Shown piece by piece: positions 43,793 to 52,490 of a DNA stretch of 64,000 nt. The notes under the pieces are model-generated. The model saw only the letters and a list, made by a program, of their open reading frames with translations. It did not search any database and had not been told where the DNA came from. The translations under genes were made by a program, and so were the position numbers. The stretch lies in the NCBI GenBank assembly GCA_017439665.1, contig JAFSIS010000008.1, positions 46,765 to 110,764 on the forward strand. The letters are read 5' to 3'. The first letter of the stretch is position 1. The number at the start of each line of letters is the position of its first letter. The DNA comes from Lachnospiraceae bacterium. GTDB taxonomy: Bacteria > Bacillota > Clostridia > Lachnospirales > Lachnospiraceae.

Positions 43793-43821
43793 TTGACAAT
43801 CGATTTTTATGGTGATATATT
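43793..43821 (+). promoter_or_regulatory. Sigma-A promoter with overlapping inverted repeat
   Basis: TTGACA (43793-43798), 17 nt, TATATT (43816-43821). CAATAAA-TT-TTTATTG, a perfect palindrome, overlaps the -35 and may be an operator. Confidence 0.75.
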
Positions 43822-43951
43822 CCAGGTAAACACCCTGAATTGCAACATGAGAATCCCATTTGTAAGCCAGGAAGCCAGTTAAACCAGTCAGGCCGAGTCG
43901 GTAACAGATAAATTGAACGAGTCAGGAACAGAGTCAAAGGGAGCTGAAAAT

Positions 43952-44638
43952 ATGGCTAAAAACAAAAGAGAAAAAAGCAGTGGCTTTAGCCTTTTTCTAA
44001 AGATACTTTGTGGAGGAATACTGATCCTTTTTCTATTATCCCATATCTGTCTCTCTCCTCCGGTAAAGGAAGAGGTTACAGGAAGATCCTTTAATGCCGT
44101 TGGTGAATTAGCAGGTGGATTTGGCTATGCTGGTTTAGAAAGTGTAACCTATTTCCGGCAGATTGGTATTTTTACCTTTTCCGAACAAGTTAAGGATACC
44201 GGCGGCATCCTTGAAACTCCCTGGAGCTTTTCTGTATCTGCTGAAGGCATTTATGTGAATCCGGTCTGGATGGGGTCTGGAGCCTTTTTTGAATACAAGG
44301 ATATGCACAGGTTTCATGTGCCCTTGAAAAAGGGAAGGGTCTATACGTTTAGAAATGGTAAGGAAGTTATTCTGATTACCGATGCTGAACTAACTTACAA
44401 AGCCAGCTATGATGATGAGCTTGGAGACTATTCCACCATATATGAGCGGGAGATCACCACAGAGGAATTTGCCATGATCACCACCTGGTTTGCTTCCATG
44501 CCACTGGCAAAAGATACGGATACCAACTATACGGTCTTCTGGGAAAATACGACAGGCTCTGTCCACGAACATGTTTATGTAGACGGAGAAGCCGTATTTA
44601 CACAGCTTAAAGAATTTATCCTGCAAAACAGTACATAA
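43952..44638 (+). CDS. Uncharacterised membrane-anchored protein
   Basis: 228 residues from the ATG at 43952 (AAAGGGAGCTG upstream). A basic N-terminus, one membrane anchor near residues 14-35 (FLKILCGGILILFLLSHICL), then an extracytoplasmic beta-rich domain with ESVTYFRQIGIFTFSEQVKD and a terminal HEHVYVDGEAVFTQLKEFI. No family recognised. It is followed by the DUF2975/Xre pair and may share their transcript. Confidence 0.65.
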   Translation: MAKNKREKSSGFSLFLKILCGGILILFLLSHICLSPPVKEEVTGRSFNAVGELAGGFGYAGLESVTYFRQIGIFTFSEQVKDTGGILETPWSFSVSAEGIYVNPVWMGSGAFFEYKDMHRFHVPLKKGRVYTFRNGKEVILITDAELTYKASYDDELGDYSTIYEREITTEEFAMITTWFASMPLAKDTDTNYTVFWENTTGSVHEHVYVDGEAVFTQLKEFILQNST

Positions 44639-44686
44639 CAGACGTAAACTGACACGAAAGTGATACCACCAAGAAAGGACATTAAC

Positions 44687-45133
44687 ATGAACGACAAACT
44701 GACGATCTTTACCAAAAGAATGCTGGACTTTCTTTTTATTGCCGGCATCATCACCACCGTTCTGGTCCCCGTGATCATTAAGGTATACGGCCGGTATAAC
44801 CGCTACTTTGGAGAGAATGTAGCAGAGCTTTCCGTAATTTTCATCCTGGCAGGTTTTTTTGCGGTTTTGATCATTTATGAGCTGAGAAAGATGTTTAAAA
44901 CGGTATTGGCGGATGACTGCTTCGTAGAGGAGAATGTGAAAAGCCTTACCAAAATGGGCACCTACAGCTTTTTTATCGCTGCCATTACCAGCCTGCGGAT
45001 CTTTTTATACCTGACTCCTGCCGTGGTCGTGGTGGTTCTGGTCTTCATTATCGCTGGCCTGTTCAGCAAGGTTCTTTCCCAGGTTTTCACCAAAGCTGTA
45101 GAATATAAGCTGGAAAATGATCTGACGATTTAG
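44687..45133 (+). CDS. DUF2975 membrane protein
   Basis: 148 residues from the ATG at 44687 (AAGAAAGGAC upstream). Four membrane segments, an FGENV..LSVIFILAGFFAV centre and C-terminal ENDLTI as in DUF2975 proteins. These are regularly paired with a small YozG-like Xre regulator, present here 11 bp downstream. Function unknown; a membrane-linked signalling role is often supposed. Confidence 0.78.
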   Translation: MNDKLTIFTKRMLDFLFIAGIITTVLVPVIIKVYGRYNRYFGENVAELSVIFILAGFFAVLIIYELRKMFKTVLADDCFVEENVKSLTKMGTYSFFIAAITSLRIFLYLTPAVVVVVLVFIIAGLFSKVLSQVFTKAVEYKLENDLTI

Positions 45134-45144
45134 AGGAGGAAGCC

Positions 45145-45366
45145 ATGGCGATCAAAATCAATCTGGATGTGGAAATGGCCAAAAAGAAAAAGGGACTCAC
45201 AGAGCTTGCCGGTGAAGTGGACATTACCCTGGCCAATCTTTCCATTTTAAAAAACAACAAAGCAAAGGCAATCCGTCTGTCTACCCTGGATGCCATCTGC
45301 CGCTCGCTGGACTGCCAGCCGGGCGATATTCTGGAATATGTAGAAGAGGAAAAGACACCCGATTAA
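45145..45366 (+). CDS. YozG-like Xre-family regulator
   Basis: 73 residues. Compact Cro/C1 helix-turn-helix: INLDVEMAKKKKGLTELAGE, VDITLANLSILKNNKAKAIR and LDAICRSLDCQPGDILEYVE. The 11-bp gap and GAGGAGG site show coupling with the DUF2975 gene. Confidence 0.88.
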   Translation: MAIKINLDVEMAKKKKGLTELAGEVDITLANLSILKNNKAKAIRLSTLDAICRSLDCQPGDILEYVEEEKTPD

Positions 45367-45436
45367 ACATTTTTACCCATAACTGTGAAGGTTTTGAACC
45401 CTTAGCCTTCACCATTTATTCAGGAGGTTTAAACCA

Positions 45437-47194
45437 ATGACTGAACATTCAAGTACAAATCTTTCCGTTGATTCTTCCATCAAAATCGATGCTCCTGCCA
45501 CCCCGGCAGCACCTACAGCCTATTCGAATATTCCTGTAGGCGTGGCTCCCCAAGCCGTATTTACCACTTCCGCAAGGCCTGCTCCCAAAGAGCCCAGAAA
45601 GCTGCACCCTCTTTATCCTTTTATCGCTCTGGGCAGCCTGATCTATGCCTTTTTCTATACTCTGTTTTTGTATCAGAACCATTCGGGGATCACCTACCCT
45701 TTTTTCGTAGGCGGAACCTGCTTCTTTTTCTTTGCTTATTTGAAAAAGTGCGGGCTTACCGCCAAAAAACTCAGCTGTTTTTGCGCCATTAGTCTATGTC
45801 TTTTGGGGATCTCCACCTGTATGACCGATTCCCTGATTTTAGTTTTCTTAAATAAAGCCGCTATCTTCTGCCTCTTTTTCTATTTGGCACTGTACAGTTT
45901 GTACGAGACAAAGCAGTGGACTCTGGCTACCTGGTTTGCCAATATCCTTCAGACTATTTTTGCCAGTCTGGAGTTCATTCCCTATCCCTTTACCGATTTT
46001 TCTCTCTATCGAAAAGAGAAGCGGGCAAGCGAACCGCCCAGAGAAAAAAAGGGAAAATACGTTTTTTACGGCATTTTGATCTCCCTTCCCCTGCTTTGGA
46101 TCGTTCTTCTTCTGTTAAGTGGTGCAGATGCCGTATTCGCTGATACCCTGGATCGTCTACTTTCCTTTGACATTGATCTGGAAGCCATGAACCATGTCGT
46201 AAACATCGGGGGTATGTTTTTATTCGCCTTTTTTTCCTCCTATTGTCTGCTCTGCCGTTTCAATAAGCATGCTTTGAAGGAAGAGGTGCGTGACAAAAGG
46301 ACGCATGAGCCTGTGATCGCCATTACCTTTACCGGAATCCTTTCCTTCATCTATGCCTTTTTCTGCCTCATACAGATCATTTATCTTTTTGGCGGCTCCG
46401 GCACTCTGCCTGAAGGATATACCTATTCCTCCTACGCAAGAGAAGGATTTTTTCAGCTGGTATTCATCTGTATGCTGAACCTTTCCCTGGTTCTCATCTG
46501 TAAAAAATACTTTCGTGAGCATTATGGGCTGAAGGCCCTCCTTACCTTCATCTGTGGCTGTACATATATCATGATCGCTTCCAGTACCTACCGGATGTTA
46601 TTGTATATCGGCAGCTACCACCTGACCTTCCTTCGTGTATTCGTCCTCTGGGCTCTGTTGGTCATTACCCTGCTGGTAAGTGGCGCTTTGATCTATATTT
46701 ATAAAGAAGAATTTCCACTGGTAAAATACTATGTGATCACTCTCACTCTGTTGTATCTTGCTTTCTCCTTTGCCCATCCTGACTACTGGATCGCCAGATA
46801 CAACATCGATCACAGCCTGACCTTCAAGGAAAAAAATGGGATGCAATATTATCTAGAGGCAAAAGACAGCAGCCTGTACTATCTTTCTGATCTGTCTTTG
46901 GATGCTGCTCCTGCCATTTTTGAACTGGTAAGCGATATAGAAAAAAATACGGGTACTGCCTATGTCGATTCCTACTTAAGCATCGGCAGCCGCTGGTATA
47001 AAAGCTATTGCTTCGATCTGTTGAAAGAAAGCCATGGCAATCCCTACAAATTTTCTGCCAGAGAGAACCCCCTGCCCCAGGCTATGTCCTGGCGCAAGCT
47101 TAATTTCTCCCGCCTGAGTGCCTACAAAGCCTATACCGCCTATCTGGATACGCATCCGGATTTTCCGGAAGAACTGGATAACTATCGGTATTAG
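45437..47194 (+). CDS. DUF4173-type multi-spanning membrane protein
   Basis: 585 residues. A Pro/Ala/Thr-rich cytoplasmic N-terminus (about 55 residues), then about ten or more membrane segments, and a soluble C-terminal tail beginning DYWIARYNIDHSLTFKEKNG. The repeated aromatic helices and the LSGADAVFAD motif near residue 230 agree with DUF4173/DUF4153 proteins, of unknown function. Often near DUF2975/Xre genes, as here. Confidence 0.75.
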   Translation: MTEHSSTNLSVDSSIKIDAPATPAAPTAYSNIPVGVAPQAVFTTSARPAPKEPRKLHPLYPFIALGSLIYAFFYTLFLYQNHSGITYPFFVGGTCFFFFAYLKKCGLTAKKLSCFCAISLCLLGISTCMTDSLILVFLNKAAIFCLFFYLALYSLYETKQWTLATWFANILQTIFASLEFIPYPFTDFSLYRKEKRASEPPREKKGKYVFYGILISLPLLWIVLLLLSGADAVFADTLDRLLSFDIDLEAMNHVVNIGGMFLFAFFSSYCLLCRFNKHALKEEVRDKRTHEPVIAITFTGILSFIYAFFCLIQIIYLFGGSGTLPEGYTYSSYAREGFFQLVFICMLNLSLVLICKKYFREHYGLKALLTFICGCTYIMIASSTYRMLLYIGSYHLTFLRVFVLWALLVITLLVSGALIYIYKEEFPLVKYYVITLTLLYLAFSFAHPDYWIARYNIDHSLTFKEKNGMQYYLEAKDSSLYYLSDLSLDAAPAIFELVSDIEKNTGTAYVDSYLSIGSRWYKSYCFDLLKESHGNPYKFSARENPLPQAMSWRKLNFSRLSAYKAYTAYLDTHPDFPEELDNYRY

Positions 47195-47212
47195 TTTGCT
47201 GATATGCAAAAA

Positions 47213-47239
47213 GGAGGTCTCTTTAATCAAGAGACCTCC
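47213..47239 (-). terminator. Terminator between convergent genes
   Basis: GGAGGTCTCTT, 5-nt loop, AAGAGACCTCC, followed by TTTTTGC on the minus strand. It can serve the minus-strand fragment at 47273 and probably also stops the plus-strand gene. Confidence 0.8.
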
Positions 47240-47272
47240 CATCAGTAAAAATATCCTCCCTTAATACGTGAT

Positions 47273-47482
47273 TCAGCACGATTCGCCACTGGTTTTCACC
47301 GCTCTGACGATATACTGATATGCCATAAAAGATCCTATCTCACCCACTTCCATATATTTTGTAAGCTCTTGCAATACCTTTTTATCTTTTTCCTCAGGCT
47401 CACCAACAGTTGTATATAATACCTGCTCAATCTGATATCCTGATCGCAGAATGAGATTTTGTATCTCTCTTCCCGTATACAT
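47273..47482 (-). pseudogene. Possible C-terminal fragment of a methyltransferase-like protein
   Basis: 69 codons: MYTGREIQNLILRSGYQIEQ ... SFMAYQYIVRAVK. The opening and the final YQYIVRAVK resemble the tail of class I SAM methyltransferases seen next to glycosyltransferases. No ribosome site is obvious and no upstream domain exists, so a remnant is likelier than a gene. Confidence 0.4.
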
Positions 47483-47560
47483 TTTTAAATGTAAAAAATT
47501 CCGTAAAAATAATAATTTTACTCTAAAGTAATCATCTTTCCATACCGATACATAAAATGT

Positions 47561-47605
47561 AAACGGGGTAACACAATAATCATTGTGTTACCCCGTTTCT
47601 TTTTA
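47561..47605. terminator. Perfect 17-bp stem hairpin with T-run
   Basis: AAACGGGGTAACACAAT and its complement around a 4-nt loop, then CTTTTTA on the plus strand. It lies 186 nt past the end of the coiled-coil gene (minus). Nothing else is seen in 47483-47783. Confidence 0.7.
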
Positions 47606-47783
47606 GCAATATGGATAAGCTTTTCTATTCTAACCTAAATAATCCGCTATTTTCGTCAGATGTAAAAAATATCACTTATATGTTATTTTTTGTAACTATT
47701 TATGAGAGGAGAAATATTGATGGTTCAAATATTGATAAAATATTAGTTTACTTTCTAAGGGCTATCTTACCTTTGATGAAGCT

Positions 47784-48779
47784 CTATGCCAAACCCAGCT
47801 CTCTTTCCCGCATTATTAATCGTTTTTCACGTTCTCTCAGTTTTTTCTCCAGACTTCTAAGTTCTTCCTTTCGAGTCTCCAGTTCTTTCAGACGGGGAGC
47901 CATCCTTTCTTCAAGTCTGGTCTCTACTGCCGCTTCAATTCTGACCTTGAGCTCTGTTTCGATCCGGGCCTCCAGCTCTGTTTCGATCCGGGCCTCCAGC
48001 TCTGTTTCAATCCTGGCCTCTACCGCTGCTTCTATTCTTGGACCGATCCTTTCTTCGATCCTTTCTTCGATCCTTTCTTCGATCCTTTCTTCGATTCCTT
48101 CTTCAATTAATGCATCCAATGCCTGACACACGATTTTTTCCTCCTTAAACATTAATGTATTTTTTCTGACAATCTCCTGCATTACATCCTCATAATTGCA
48201 ATCCCCCTTATGGTATTCGTAGCTCTTCACCAATTCGTTGGCAACCTCCCGACTGTTTACCGGATTTAACAGACTTTGAAGCCACAGGTTATCCTTCGGA
48301 CTCAGCTGTGAAGTAATGATTAGCTGAATGGGAATACGCGAATCCTTCAGATAGTAAATACCTTCTGCATATTTCACACATTTTAGTCCCCACACTTTTT
48401 TAACATGTCTGATCAGCTCTCTGGGCTTTCTCCTGCTTACAAAACTAAAGGTGATATCCTCAATATCAATCTTATTCTTAAGAGGTGTATTCGCCTTATA
48501 AAATAACCCGTATCCGCAGGTTCGATAAAAGGCATCTATACTGAGATAATCGGTCATCCCTTTCACCTCAAAAAGGTTATGCCCCCGAAAAATATGTCCG
48601 ATATTTTTGCGGACAAAACACCCTTCTTTCTTCCTGATGAGCAGATCAATCGATTTGGCTCCCGTACCCAGCTTATGCTCCTCTTCAAACCGGAGCACAT
48701 CTGCATCTTCATCCAGCTCGATCCGAATTACGGAATTGATTATTGAATGCCACTGCGTATTCTGTTTTCTTTCTCCCAT
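47784..48779 (-). CDS. PD-(D/E)XK-like protein with repetitive coiled-coil tail
   Basis: 331 residues. N-terminal domain (1-190) with LGTGAKSIDLLIRKK and NLFEVKG, an Asp...Glu-x-Lys arrangement like PD-(D/E)XK nucleases of the Rpn/YhgA-related kind. Residues 220-331 are a charged low-complexity helix made of IEER and RIETELEA repeats. The DNA under it is tandemly repeated (12-bp and 24-bp units), so length can vary without frameshift. ATG with GAAGGAGG upstream; a hairpin (48804-48838) lies just before it. Function unknown. Confidence 0.65.
   Translation of the reverse strand: MGERKQNTQWHSIINSVIRIELDEDADVLRFEEEHKLGTGAKSIDLLIRKKEGCFVRKNIGHIFRGHNLFEVKGMTDYLSIDAFYRTCGYGLFYKANTPLKNKIDIEDITFSFVSRRKPRELIRHVKKVWGLKCVKYAEGIYYLKDSRIPIQLIITSQLSPKDNLWLQSLLNPVNSREVANELVKSYEYHKGDCNYEDVMQEIVRKNTLMFKEEKIVCQALDALIEEGIEERIEERIEERIEERIGPRIEAAVEARIETELEARIETELEARIETELKVRIEAAVETRLEERMAPRLKELETRKEELRSLEKKLREREKRLIMRERELGLA
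47950..48103 (-). repeat. In-frame tandem repeats inside the coiled-coil gene
   Basis: Three 24-bp units (47950-47973, 47974-47997, 47998-48021; third diverged) and five 12-bp CGATCCTTTCTT units (48044-48103; last diverged). Both periods are multiples of three. Confidence 0.85.
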
Positions 48780-48803
48780 ATAACCTCCTTCTTATTTTTT
48801 CAA

Positions 48804-48838
48804 AGCAGGAGGTTGAAATCCTAATGAAAACCCCTGCT
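48804..48838 (-). promoter_or_regulatory. Leader hairpin before the coiled-coil gene
   Basis: AGCAGG.GTT pairs with AAC.CCTGCT around a 14-nt loop, followed by TTTGAAAAAAT and the ribosome site. The rest of 48840-49155 is AT-rich with no gene seen. Confidence 0.5.
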
Positions 48839-49109
48839 CCTGATAAAAAATGGAAAAGCATGAATTTTCTGATAGGACAGATAAAACTGTTCATAGAATT
48901 GTAAATAAGACAATGTACCTTAAAATGATATAGAAAATATGCTTTTTTATAACATATCACAAATCTGTCAAAAACGCAATAACAATATTATATTTATATA
49001 AAAATATTGTTAACATTGCAAATATAACATCTATTTTTATTATTTCTGACAATGTCACAAAAGCACTATCGGTTAGTACTGATTTCTAATCGGCCCATTT
49101 CATGGAAAA

Positions 49110-49140
49110 AGCAAGGCATCTCTACCAATGTCATTTAGTT
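49110..49140. repeat. Possible insertion-sequence end, copy 2
   Basis: ATGTCATTTAGTTA at 49127-49140, preceded by GGCATCTCTACCA. The same 14-mer, with a similar preceding block (TGCCCTGCCACCC), is at 37567-37580 upstream of the ADP-ribosyltransferase gene. No transposase adjoins either. Confidence 0.4.
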
Positions 49141-49155
49141 AGTAATTCCCCAAAA

Positions 49156-49620
49156 TCAATTTAACAGCCATACTCCCAGATTCAAATATCCTGCAAAACT
49201 AAGCCAAAGCAGATACGGCACATTCAAAATTGCTGCTATTTTTGAAATCTGCCCAAATTCCAAAATCATTTTTGCCACTAAAATCCATAAAAGTGCCAGC
49301 CATAAAAAGGAAAAGAAATACCACTGAAAATTAAAGAAAAAAACAGGCCACAGGAAATTCACTATCAACTGATATATGTAGGTAGTAAGTGCCTGACTTT
49401 TGGAATCCGCCTCACTAACATAGATTAGGTAAGAACTGACTCCCATTAAGATATATAATACTGTCCATACAATCGGAAACAGCCATACCGGCGGGGACAG
49501 CGGCGGTTGATTCATGGATGCATAACTTTCCATCCCTCCCATGGTTAAAAATCCTGCCAAAGCACCTGTTGCCAGAGGAATCAAAATGCTGATTATCAAT
49601 GCTTTCCAATTTACCTTCAT
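49156..49620 (-). CDS. TspO/MBR-family membrane protein
   Basis: 154 residues from the ATG at 49620 (AAAAGGTGTGCATT upstream). Five membrane segments with the tryptophan-rich family pattern: NQPPLSPPVWLFPIVWTVLY near residue 40, NFLWPVFFFNFQWYF and the closing LNVPYLLWLSFAGYLN. Family members bind porphyrins and related ligands; the bacterial role is uncertain. Confidence 0.9.
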   Translation of the reverse strand: MKVNWKALIISILIPLATGALAGFLTMGGMESYASMNQPPLSPPVWLFPIVWTVLYILMGVSSYLIYVSEADSKSQALTTYIYQLIVNFLWPVFFFNFQWYFFSFLWLALLWILVAKMILEFGQISKIAAILNVPYLLWLSFAGYLNLGVWLLN

Positions 49621-49682
49621 AATGCACACCTTTTGTCTACACAAATATATAATTATTCTAAGATATGTTTTTATATATTACT

Positions 49683-50130
49683 TTATGATTCTATATTCTT
49701 ATCATAAAACCGATCGGCAAACTCTTCAAATGGAAGCTCAAAACAGGAGCTTCTTTCTGCCAATTGTGCAGGAGACCAATTCCACCAGCAAATCTGATTC
49801 AATTTCTGAATGGTTGCTTCGGAGCATCTGTATTTAACAACACGTGCAGGGTTCCCGGCAACGATGGCATAAGGAGGAACATCCCTGGTAACAGTTGAAT
49901 TTGCTGCAACTACAGCACCATTATGGATAGTAACACCGCCCATAATGGTAGAACCGGCACCAATCCATACATCATTACCAATAAGGATCTCCCCCTTTCG
50001 TTTTAAACGATCACATTTCAGGTTTTTTAATTCAGGAACCCTTCCCATGACCATACTTTTGTAATCATGATTGAGGTCCATATTAAAATTAACATCATGA
50101 GCCACTGAAGTATATTTTCCAAACCTTTCC
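49683..50130 (-). pseudogene. N-terminally truncated hexapeptide acyltransferase (CatB/XAT-like)
   Basis: Left-handed beta-helix protein: VAHDVNFNMDLNHDYKSMVM, GEILIGNDVWIGAGSTIMGG, VAANSTVTRDVPPYAIVAGN, PARVVKYR. The frame is open upstream of the nominal GTG (50105) through GIKERFGKYTS, the expected preceding strand, and then merges into another gene's remnant near 50130. The first part of the beta-helix is missing, and no ribosome site lies before any start. Probably a fragment produced by deletion. Confidence 0.6.
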
Positions 50131-50131
50131 T

Positions 50132-50305
50132 TTATTCCTCTGCTGTACCTTCCTCTGTCTCGATAACCTCCGAGATGGACTGCACGTTGAAGCTGTTATC
50201 CGTTTCTGTCGCTTCCTCCCATTCCACACTTCGTAAAAACAGATAACCGCCTATACATACAGCCAGCAGCAAAAGCAGTAACAACAATTTCCCTTTTCTC
50301 TCCAT
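50132..50305 (-). pseudogene. Truncated DUF4340-like third gene of the GldA/GldG operon
   Basis: 57 codons: MERKGKLLLLLLLLAVCIGG, then YLFLRSVEWEEATETDNSFN and a TAA at 50132. AAAGGAGAG precedes the ATG and it begins 14 bp after the GldG-like gene, where operons of this type carry a DUF4340 protein of about 450-500 residues with the same kind of N-terminal anchor. Only the anchor remains, and acyltransferase sequence begins at once after it. Confidence 0.55.
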
Positions 50306-50318
50306 CCGATTCTCTCCT

Positions 50319-52490
50319 TTATAGTTTCCTTCTGCGAAGCCAGATGAACAGGCCTGCGATCAGCAACATCAGAGGCAGGATCACTACCACGACAGCTCCC
50401 CAGAGAAGTACCATCGCCTGGCTGACGATCACACCGTTTTCTTCATAGGTTTTCACGGGAACCGTCACTGATGACTCCTGCTCATCTACCATATCCTGTA
50501 TGGTATTGGCAAAAAGAAGACTATTCGTTCCGGAAACCATACTGTCAGCAGATTCTGTGAAAATCGCCTCAGAAGCAAAAAGATAAAGTCGGCTGTTCAA
50601 AGCTACTGTTTCCTCTGTCTCCATCGTTTCCTCTCCGTCTGCCTCATTCAATTCTTCTGTCAAGGTTTTTTCCACCAAAACAGCAGTAGTAAAGGGACCT
50701 TCCAGATCCTCCTCTTGCTTTTCATAGGTGGTTATTTCTTCCAGATTCTGCTTCAGATAGGCAGATTCCGTTGCTGTAAGCAGTGTGGCTACATACAGTT
50801 CATCAGTTTCCTCTACCGTAACGCCCTGGGCAAAGGGCATGAAAATATAACGACCGCTATAAAAATCACTGGTCACCGCTGCCGTCTCTATCTCCGGCAG
50901 CAGATAGGCCGGATTCTGATAATAGTAATTGGGATCTCCTTCTAAAATAATTCCCGCCTGGACAGTCGTATGAAAATAATCCAAAATACTTTGCAGATTG
51001 GGCATCTCTTCCTGAATGTCTATTCCTGTGGGAAGAACCAGCATCAGCTTTCCACCTTGTTCCAGATAGTCCAGAATGGCTCCTGCTTCTGTCGAATTTA
51101 AATCTGCCCGGGGCACATTGATCAACAGAAACTGAGCATCCTCAGGTACAGCTTCCGTTTTTAACAGACTAAGCTCCTCAAGCGTCAGGTTTGCCTTATC
51201 GATGGTATCCAAAAAGCCCTGTTCCAAACTGCTTTCCTCATGTCCGGTAAGGGTATAAGCCACCGGCATTTCCTCTCTGGTCACATAGTCGATAGCACTG
51301 GTCAGCTGTCCCTCGCCATCATATCCGGTGGCATAGGTACTGTAGGTACTATAATCAAAGCCGGTTTCATACAGCTCATAATAATCGATTACCCGGTGAC
51401 GTTTTTCAGAAACCACGATGAGAGAATTCAGAGAAGTATCCTCTGTGGTGTACTGCTGATAAAAATTGGGATTGGCAGCCGGATCCCGGTAGGAGACCTG
51501 AATATGGGAAGAACCTTCCGCATAACGTTTCAGAGTCTCTTCCACCACCGTATCCTGACTCTCCTCTGCCTGGAGAACATAGATCTGAATATCCTCATCC
51601 AGATCCTTTAACAGAGCTTTCGTGGTATCTGTCAGCTCATAGAGCTTTTCTTTAGTCACATCCAGCTTTCGGTAGGTGGCAGGAAGCTCTGAAACCATAA
51701 GGTTGATCAACACTGCCACTGCCACAACTACCAGGGAAAATACTCCGTTATAAGCACCCATAGACCAGATTTTTCTGCTTATGGTAAATCTTCTTTTCTG
51801 GATCACCTGTACCGTCCCGTAGAGGGCCAGAAAGATCACTGTGAGAAAATACAATACCGCAGACAGATCCAGTGTTCCTGTCAGAAAATCCTCAAACCGT
51901 CCATAAAAATCAAAAACACCCAGAAGAGAGGTTAACAAATTTCCGGTGGAGGAAATCAGTCCGCAGATTGCCTCCATCATATACGTAAGAAAAAAAGTAA
52001 ACAGACTGAGCACTGCTGCAATCAACTGACTTTCCGTAAGTCCGGAAATGAAAAGTCCCACTGCCATACAAGCTGCCCCATACAGAAAATAGCCCAGAAC
52101 AGCTGTGTAGGATTCCCCATAGGCTACCGTTCCATAGAAGGAAAGTAATAGTGGGAGAAAGCACTGGATCGAACAGATACCTCCCAGCAGGGTCAGCATG
52201 GCCAGATATTTTCCCAGGACGATTTTTCCCACCGAAAGGGGTGAAGTAAACAACAGCTGGTCTGTTCTACTCTTTCTCTCCTCTGCCAGGGATTTCATGG
52301 TCAGCATAGGGATGGTAAACAAAAAAATAATGGCTATACTGGAAATCGTGTAAGCCAGGTTTCCATAACCGGAGCTTAGGTTTATCCCCATAAAATAGAT
52401 TCCCATAAAAGCAATGGACACCGCCAGAAACACCCATCCCAAGGGTGATCGGAAATAGACCCCCAATTCCTTCTTATACATTACCTTCAT
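50319..52490 (-). CDS. GldG-type ABC-2 permease fusion
   Basis: 723 residues. An ABC-2 permease domain with six membrane segments (residues 1-240; YKKELGVYFRSPLGWVFLAV, RTDQLLFTSPLSVGKIVLGK) is followed by an ABC_transp_aux/GldG-like extracytoplasmic domain (VTKEKLYELTDTTKALLKDL, LMLVLPTGID) and a final membrane helix (VVVILPLMLLIAGLFIWLRR). The ATG overlaps the ATPase gene by 17 bp. GldG is a gliding component in Bacteroidetes; in Firmicutes the role is unknown, possibly export or envelope work. Confidence 0.85.
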   Translation of the reverse strand: MKVMYKKELGVYFRSPLGWVFLAVSIAFMGIYFMGINLSSGYGNLAYTISSIAIIFLFTIPMLTMKSLAEERKSRTDQLLFTSPLSVGKIVLGKYLAMLTLLGGICSIQCFLPLLLSFYGTVAYGESYTAVLGYFLYGAACMAVGLFISGLTESQLIAAVLSLFTFFLTYMMEAICGLISSTGNLLTSLLGVFDFYGRFEDFLTGTLDLSAVLYFLTVIFLALYGTVQVIQKRRFTISRKIWSMGAYNGVFSLVVVAVAVLINLMVSELPATYRKLDVTKEKLYELTDTTKALLKDLDEDIQIYVLQAEESQDTVVEETLKRYAEGSSHIQVSYRDPAANPNFYQQYTTEDTSLNSLIVVSEKRHRVIDYYELYETGFDYSTYSTYATGYDGEGQLTSAIDYVTREEMPVAYTLTGHEESSLEQGFLDTIDKANLTLEELSLLKTEAVPEDAQFLLINVPRADLNSTEAGAILDYLEQGGKLMLVLPTGIDIQEEMPNLQSILDYFHTTVQAGIILEGDPNYYYQNPAYLLPEIETAAVTSDFYSGRYIFMPFAQGVTVEETDELYVATLLTATESAYLKQNLEEITTYEKQEEDLEGPFTTAVLVEKTLTEELNEADGEETMETEETVALNSRLYLFASEAIFTESADSMVSGTNSLLFANTIQDMVDEQESSVTVPVKTYEENGVIVSQAMVLLWGAVVVVILPLMLLIAGLFIWLRRRKL

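Noticed and set aside
45449..47242. Minus-strand frames under the DUF4173 gene
   Set aside because: They lack ribosome sites and lie opposite a long, clearly coding membrane-protein gene.
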